Below are positions 5,614 to 6,924 of a stretch of 6,924 bases of DNA, in pieces. The stretch comes from Gammaproteobacteria bacterium. Lineage in GTDB: Bacteria; Pseudomonadota; Gammaproteobacteria; Steroidobacterales; Steroidobacteraceae. Under the pieces are notes generated by a model. That model was not told the origin of the DNA. It searched no databases and was given only the letters and a program-made list of their open reading frames with translations. The DNA lies in contig VBNY01000272.1 of assembly GCA_005877705.1 (NCBI GenBank), positions 1 to 6,924 of the forward strand, given 5' to 3'. Both the position numbers and the translations under genes were made by a program. Numbering within the stretch: the stretch's first letter is position 1; each line of letters begins with the position of its first letter.

Positions 5614-6668
5614 GCCTCGGCCCGCTGATGATCGATTTGCAGGGAACCTCGGTCACGACGCAGGACGCCGAGCTGCTGCGCAACCCGCTCGTCGGCGGTG
5701 TGATCCTGTTCACACGCAACTACGCCGATCCCGAACAGCTCACGCAGCTGGTCGCGGCGATTCACGGGCAGCGCAGCCCGCCCCTGATCGTGGCGGTGGA
5801 TCATGAGGGCGGGCGCGTGCAGCGCTTTCGGCAGGGCTTCTCGCGGCTGCCGCCGGCGAGACGCATCGGCCACGAGTTTGACCAGGATGCGCACGCCGGG
5901 GTGGAGCTGGCCCGCCGCATGGGGTGGCTGATGGCCGCGGAGCTGCGCGCGCACGGCGTAGACATCTCTTTTGCCCCGTGCGTCGACCTGGATTACGGGG
6001 TCAGCGAGGTCATTGGCGACCGCGCCTTCCACTCGCGTCCGCAGGCCGTTGGCCAGCTTGCGGCGGCCTACATGCACGGCATGCGCGATGCCGGGATGGC
6101 GGCCACGGCGAAGCACTTCCCGGCGCACGGCGCCGTCGTCGCGGACTCCCACCTCACCCTGCCGGTGGACCGGCGCGGACTGGCCGATCTGGGCGACGAT
6201 CTGGCCCCCTACCGCAGGTTGATCGCCAACGGCTTGCCGGCGGTGATGGTCGCGCATGTGCTGTTTCCGGCCGTGGATTCCGCGCCGGCCAGCCTGTCGG
6301 GCCGTTGGATTCGAGACGTGCTGCGCGGTCAGCTTGGGTTTCAGGGGGTAGTGTTCGCTGACGATCTGTCGATGGGAGGAGCCGCGGCGGCCTACGGCGA
6401 TGTAGTGACGCGGGCACGCCAGGCCCTTACGGCGGGCTGCGACATGCTTCCGGTCTGTAACAATCGCGCCAGCGTCATCGCGCTGCTGGAGCAGCTCGAC
6501 GTGGAGCCGGAGCCGGCCTCGCGGTTGCGCCTGGTCCGCCTGCACGGGCGCGAGAGCGCCTCGCGCCAGGAGCTGACGGCCATGCCCGAATGGAGCCGGA
6601 GCCAGGAGCTGCTCGCGCGCTGCGTGGCGGCGCCCGCTCTCAAGCTGGAGGCAGGCAAAGACATATGA
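5610..6668 (+). CDS. nagZ: Beta-N-acetylhexosaminidase NagZ (glycoside hydrolase family 3)
   Basis: Cytoplasmic enzyme that removes N-acetylglucosamine from 1,6-anhydro-muropeptides during peptidoglycan recycling; in bacteria with AmpR/AmpC its products influence beta-lactamase induction. At 352 aa it is close to E. coli NagZ (341). There is no signal peptide, as expected. Family landmarks are GGVILFTRNY (29-38), VDHEGGRVQRF (63-73) with D64, IGDRAFH (135-141) with R138, K168-H169, the D179-S180-H181 loop holding the Asp-His acid/base dyad, and FADDLSM (249-255) with nucleophile D251. CDMLPVCNNR is also typical. Two deviations: KHFPAHG has A172 where Gly is usual, and the nucleophile motif reads FADD rather than FSDD. 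Start ATG 5610 overlaps the rlmD stop as ATGA. After the barrel there is a short helical C-terminal tail. Confidence 0.95.
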   Translation: MSLGPLMIDLQGTSVTTQDAELLRNPLVGGVILFTRNYADPEQLTQLVAAIHGQRSPPLIVAVDHEGGRVQRFRQGFSRLPPARRIGHEFDQDAHAGVELARRMGWLMAAELRAHGVDISFAPCVDLDYGVSEVIGDRAFHSRPQAVGQLAAAYMHGMRDAGMAATAKHFPAHGAVVADSHLTLPVDRRGLADLGDDLAPYRRLIANGLPAVMVAHVLFPAVDSAPASLSGRWIRDVLRGQLGFQGVVFADDLSMGGAAAAYGDVVTRARQALTAGCDMLPVCNNRASVIALLEQLDVEPEPASRLRLVRLHGRESASRQELTAMPEWSRSQELLARCVAAPALKLEAGKDI

Positions 6669-6924
6669 ACAACTGGTCAGCGGCAGCCTGGCGCACCGTC
6701 GTCGAAGGGGCGCCCGAGGGCATCGTGGTCTGCGATGCGAAGGCACGCGACTGCCCGGTGATCTATGCCAACAGCGCCTTCGCGCAGCTGTGCGGCTATC
6801 CGGTCACGGCGATTCTGGGCACCAACCTGCGCATCCTGCAGGCTAACGACCGGGATCAGGAGGCGCGTCAGCGGATGCGCGAGGCGCTCGAGCGAGGCGA
6901 CCCGGCACGCGTGCTCATCCGCAA
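6665..6924 (+). CDS. PAS/LOV-like sensory domain protein, N-terminus (partial)
   Basis: Begins at ATG 6665, overlapping the nagZ stop as ATGA, with GGAGG at 6647-6651 thirteen bases upstream. It continues past the window; 86 codons are visible. Residues about 9-86 form a PAS domain of the LOV type: GIVVCDA (19-25), PVIYANSAF (31-39), GYP (44-46), ILGTNLRILQ (50-59) and DRDQEARQRMREAL (62-75). Bacterial LOV domains have GRNCRFLQ here, where Cys forms the flavin adduct; this protein has L55 at that position. It may therefore bind flavin without the usual photocycle, or sense something else. There is no N-terminal signal or membrane segment, so the visible part is probably cytoplasmic. PAS domains of this type often precede GGDEF/EAL or histidine kinase domains, but no output domain is visible and none is claimed. 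Confidence 0.85.
   Translation, partial: MNNWSAAAWRTVVEGAPEGIVVCDAKARDCPVIYANSAFAQLCGYPVTAILGTNLRILQANDRDQEARQRMREALERGDPARVLIR

Noticed and set aside
5475..6746. 423-codon open frame on the - strand across the end of rlmD, nagZ and the PAS gene
   Set aside because: Antisense shadow of three recognised genes; His/Arg/Gln-rich composition and no motif.

Overview
This window is GC-rich (G or C at most third codon positions) and carries nine consecutive protein-coding reading frames, all on the + strand, with no intergenic gap longer than 11 bases. The core order DUF4845 protein - rnc - era - recO - pdxJ - acpS is the classic proteobacterial lepB/rnc/era cluster. Together with the protein sequences (E. 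coli-like RNase III active-site numbering, zinc-free RecO, RlmD with an Fe-S cluster), it points to a high-GC gammaproteobacterium, perhaps near the Xanthomonadales/Nevskiales/Steroidobacter group. That placement is inferred, not proven by the sequence.

Layout: 1-87, C-terminal tail of a DUF4845-type membrane protein; 92-769, RNase III; 781-1683, Era GTPase; 1683-2411, RecO; 2408-3142, PdxJ; 3139-3522, AcpS; 3519-4295, a PolB-exonuclease-like 3'-5' exonuclease; 4292/4411-5613, the 23S rRNA methyltransferase RlmD; 5610-6668, NagZ; 6665-6924, the N-terminus of a PAS/LOV-like sensor that runs off the window. From recO onward nearly every junction is a 4-base ATGA overlap (TGATG at era/recO, TTGA at the probable ancestral rlmD start). 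The window therefore looks like one long, translationally coupled transcription unit. No promoter, terminator, tRNA, mobile element or CRISPR array was seen.

The genes cover ribosome and rRNA maturation (rnc, era, rlmD), DNA repair and nucleic-acid processing (recO, the exonuclease), cofactor supply (pdxJ for pyridoxal phosphate, acpS for phosphopantetheinylated acyl carrier protein), peptidoglycan recycling (nagZ) and a sensory protein.

Most of this is conserved housekeeping DNA, and I do not see a new defence or mobile system. The main anomaly is the 5' end of rlmD. A well-placed ribosome binding site and a TTGA-coupled start open a reading frame that resembles the start of a TRAM domain. 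About 20 codons of that domain then appear to be missing, and the remainder continues in a different frame. Further points are a 12-bp perfect hairpin over the RlmD Fe-S codons, a LOV-like PAS domain whose photoactive cysteine position is leucine, and a Gly-to-Ala change in the NagZ KHFPGHG motif.
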